From Caulobacteraceae bacterium (GTDB lineage Bacteria; Pseudomonadota; Alphaproteobacteria; Caulobacterales; Caulobacteraceae): DNA of 7,094 bases. Both the position numbers and the translations under genes were made by a program. This document shows, piece after piece, positions 5,403 to 7,094 of this stretch (positions within the stretch are counted from its first letter, which is position 1; each line of letters starts with the position of its first letter). A model generated the notes under the pieces. It worked only from the letters and a program-made list of their open reading frames with translations. It was not told the DNA's origin and searched no databases. The stretch lies in NCBI GenBank assembly GCA_947456005.1, contig CANGRP010000134.1, forward strand, positions 1 to 7,094, read 5' to 3'.

Positions 5403-5487
5403 GGGCTCATCATCGCCGAGAATCAGGCTTGCGCCTATGTTGTCTGAACGATTCGCCTGATGTGGGCGAAAACCTGCGGTCCCATCC
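5403..5487. promoter_or_regulatory. Divergent promoter region with two GANTC sites
   Basis: This 85-base gap separates the divergent start codons of the unknown gene and the divL-like gene. It contains GAATC at 5420-5424 and GATTC at 5450-5454, both matching GANTC, the CcrM methylation target that also marks GcrA-controlled promoters in Caulobacterales. It is locally AT-richer than the flanking genes (for example around 5420-5455). I could not settle on -35/-10 boxes; TATGTT at 5436-5441 is only a loose -10 candidate. No CtrA box (TTAA-N7-TTAA) is present. Confidence 0.55.
5452..5470. repeat. 6-base inverted repeat in the divL-like leader
   Basis: TTCGCC (5452-5457) and GGCGAA (5465-5470) are perfect complements around a 7-base loop, ending 17 bases before the divL-like start codon. 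The repeat overlaps the second GANTC site at 5450-5454. It could be a leader hairpin that affects translation, or a dimer binding site. The arms are short, so chance is possible. Confidence 0.35.
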
Positions 5488-7094
5488 ATGACCGGTGAAG
5501 GCCTGATCCTCTCCGCCACCGCCAGCGCCGTGCTCCTGGCGCTGTGCTCGGGCGTCTGGACCCTGAGCGTCCGCCGGCGCGCGGACCAGCGCATTGCGGC
5601 CCTTGAGGCGGAGGTCCAGACCCTGGGCGCCGCCGCCGAGGCCGCCCAGGCGTCGGCGGAAGCCTTTGAGTCCGCCCTCCTTGCGGTCGAGGATGGCCGG
5701 GCCTTCCTCGCTTCGGGGGATGAAAGCCTGGAGGCCTGCGCCCTGGCGCTGGGGGTCGGCGCTGAACCCCAGTCGGTGGTCGCCGCCCTGATGCGGGCCG
5801 ACCCGGACCACGCCCTTCGGCTGAGGGCCCTGTTCGAGCGAGGCGAGAGCTGCGGCTTCGAGGTCCGGGGCGCCGCCGGCGTGGTGACGGTGGAAGGCCG
5901 GGCCTCCGGGGCCCTGGCCTGGTTGAGGCTGTCCGCCGCCGCCTGGTCGCAGGGCCTGCCCCCCTCCCCCCGCTTCGCCGCCTTCCTGAACGCCCGGGCC
6001 GGTCCGGCCTGGATCGCCGGCGCCGACGGGCGGCTGATCTGGGCCAACGCCGCCTGGCTGGAGGCCGTGGGCGCGGAGGACATCACCGCGGCGGTCGAGC
6101 GCCGGCTGAGCCTGGACCCCGCCGTGGACGCGCTGGCGATCGAGGCCGCTTCGATGTCGCAGCCCCGCGACGGCGTGAGGTGGGTCAGCCTGGATGGCCG
6201 GCGGCGCGCCCTGAAGTTGACCGCCAGGCCCCTGGAGGGCGGAGGCGTCGGGGTCTGGACCGAGGATGCGACCGAGGCGGAGGAGCTGCGGGAGGCCCTG
6301 CGTCGGAACGTGGAGGCCCATGACGAGACCCTGAACCACATCGCCGACGCCGTAGCCATCTTCACGCCTTCGCGGCGGCTGGACTTCCACAACACCGCCT
6401 TTGCAGAGCTCTTCGGCCTGGAGCCGGCCTGGCTGGCGGAACGACCCACCCATGGCGAGGTCCTGGACCGGCTGCGCCAGCGCCGCCGCCTGCCCGAGAC
6501 GGCGGACTACGCCCGTTGGAAGGCCGCAGAACTGGAGCGCTACGTCCAGTTGGACTCCGCCCCGGACGAGCTCTGGAGCCTGCCCGACGGCCGGACCCTC
6601 CGGGTGGTGCGCCAATCCCATCCCCTGGGGGGAATCGTCCTCCTGTTCTCGGACATCACCGGCGAGCTTCGCCTCAAGGCCCAGTACAACAGCCTGATCC
6701 AGGTGCAGCAGGCCACACTGGACAAGCTGAACGACGCCGTCGCCGTGTTCGGCGCCGATGGTCGCCTTCGGCTGCACAACGAGGCCTTCGAGCGCTTCTG
6801 GAACATTCCCCGCCAGGCTCTGACCGAGATGCAGGACTTCGAGGGGGTGGTGGAACTGTGCCTTCCAAGGCTTCACGATCAGGGGTTCTGGCGCGAGATG
6901 AAGGGCCGGGTGGCGGATACCGACCCCGCGGCCCGGGCGCCGGCCTCAGGCGAGGTGAGGACCTCCGACGGCCGCATCGTGGCCCACCAGTCCCGCCCCC
7001 TTCCGGACGGCGCGACCCTGATCGCCTTCACCGACGTCACGGACGCCCGGCGGCTCGAGCGGGCCCTGGCCGACCGCAGCGCCGCCCTGGCGGA
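5488..7094 (+). CDS. divL: Membrane-anchored multi-PAS sensor kinase, probable DivL (3' end outside window)
   Basis: The frame is open from the ATG at 5488 to the window edge, giving 535 residues without a stop. Residues 5-28 form a single membrane anchor (GLILSATASAVLLALCSGVW), followed by a short charged, coiled-coil-like segment (30-60). Up to four PAS-like units follow: a degenerate one at about 58-155, then ones around LIWANAAWLEA (183-193), LDFHNTAFAELFG (298-310) and LRLHNEAFERFW (427-438). The last two end in FSDITGE and FTDVTDA, typical PAS exits into helical linkers. This layout, and a helix (RRLERALADRSAALA) reached at residue 521-535, match DivL of Caulobacter, where the kinase-like domain with Tyr550 in place of His starts at this point. 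DivL is a pseudokinase that controls CckA and so CtrA in asymmetric division. The identity is an inference; a generic PAS histidine kinase is the alternative, and the missing His/Tyr box would decide. Shine-Dalgarno sequence is weak. Confidence 0.85.
   Translation, partial: MTGEGLILSATASAVLLALCSGVWTLSVRRRADQRIAALEAEVQTLGAAAEAAQASAEAFESALLAVEDGRAFLASGDESLEACALALGVGAEPQSVVAALMRADPDHALRLRALFERGESCGFEVRGAAGVVTVEGRASGALAWLRLSAAAWSQGLPPSPRFAAFLNARAGPAWIAGADGRLIWANAAWLEAVGAEDITAAVERRLSLDPAVDALAIEAASMSQPRDGVRWVSLDGRRRALKLTARPLEGGGVGVWTEDATEAEELREALRRNVEAHDETLNHIADAVAIFTPSRRLDFHNTAFAELFGLEPAWLAERPTHGEVLDRLRQRRRLPETADYARWKAAELERYVQLDSAPDELWSLPDGRTLRVVRQSHPLGGIVLLFSDITGELRLKAQYNSLIQVQQATLDKLNDAVAVFGADGRLRLHNEAFERFWNIPRQALTEMQDFEGVVELCLPRLHDQGFWREMKGRVADTDPAARAPASGEVRTSDGRIVAHQSRPLPDGATLIAFTDVTDARRLERALADRSAALA

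Noticed and set aside
5403..6449. N-terminal extension of the unknown minus-strand gene to 533 codons
   Set aside because: The extra 349 codons lie antisense to divL and are Ser/Arg/Ala-rich without fold-like character; the ATG at 5402 gives a sensible 184-residue protein and a normal divergent promoter gap.
5410..6876. Long open frame of 488 codons on the minus strand opposite the divL-like gene
   Set aside because: It is low-complexity Gly/Gln/Pro-rich sequence antisense to a frame with readable PAS domains and a membrane anchor.

Overview
The window is high-GC DNA (clearly above 65% by eye) packed with short-spaced genes on both strands. It looks like an ordinary chromosomal segment of an alphaproteobacterium, most likely in the Caulobacterales (Caulobacter/Phenylobacterium type). 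The taxonomic clues are a probable DivL cell-cycle kinase, an MmcB DNA-repair protein, an ActR/PrrA/RegA-type regulator, an intracellular PHB depolymerase and a Sco copper chaperone. I see no phage, transposon, tRNA, rRNA or CRISPR signal, and no gap longer than about 140 bases lacks a gene.

Region 1 (5-2705, minus strand) reads in transcription order as a Sco/SenC copper chaperone, the intracellular polyhydroxybutyrate depolymerase PhaZ, and a YgjP-like zinc metallopeptidase. The PhaZ and YgjP-like genes are 7 bases apart and probably co-transcribed. A perfect 17-base palindrome lies just upstream of phaZ and resembles a PhaR-type operator.

Region 2 (2706-3406) is a divergent intergenic region of 140 bases followed by a RegA-family redox regulator on the plus strand. 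Sco (senC) and regA are neighbours in photosynthetic relatives too, but there the sensor kinase RegB is also present; here no kinase gene is adjacent. The regulator also carries Glu instead of the phospho-acceptor Asp. This is the most interesting observation in the window, because it suggests a kinase-independent RegA.

Region 3 (3417-5402, minus strand) is a run of four genes: an unrecognised 184-residue protein, a small HExxH metallopeptidase overlapping it by 8 bases, a secreted Blc-type lipocalin, and MmcB. MmcB converges tail to tail with regA over 10 bases, where a perfect 16-base palindrome sits.

Region 4 (5403-7094) is an 85-base divergent promoter region holding two GANTC (CcrM-type) sites and a small inverted repeat. 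It is followed by a membrane-anchored multi-PAS protein on the plus strand that runs off the window just before its expected kinase domain. Its architecture and length match DivL.

Apart from the RegA substitution and the unknown protein coupled to the small protease, the genes are recognisable housekeeping or regulatory families. I found no convincing new multi-gene system.
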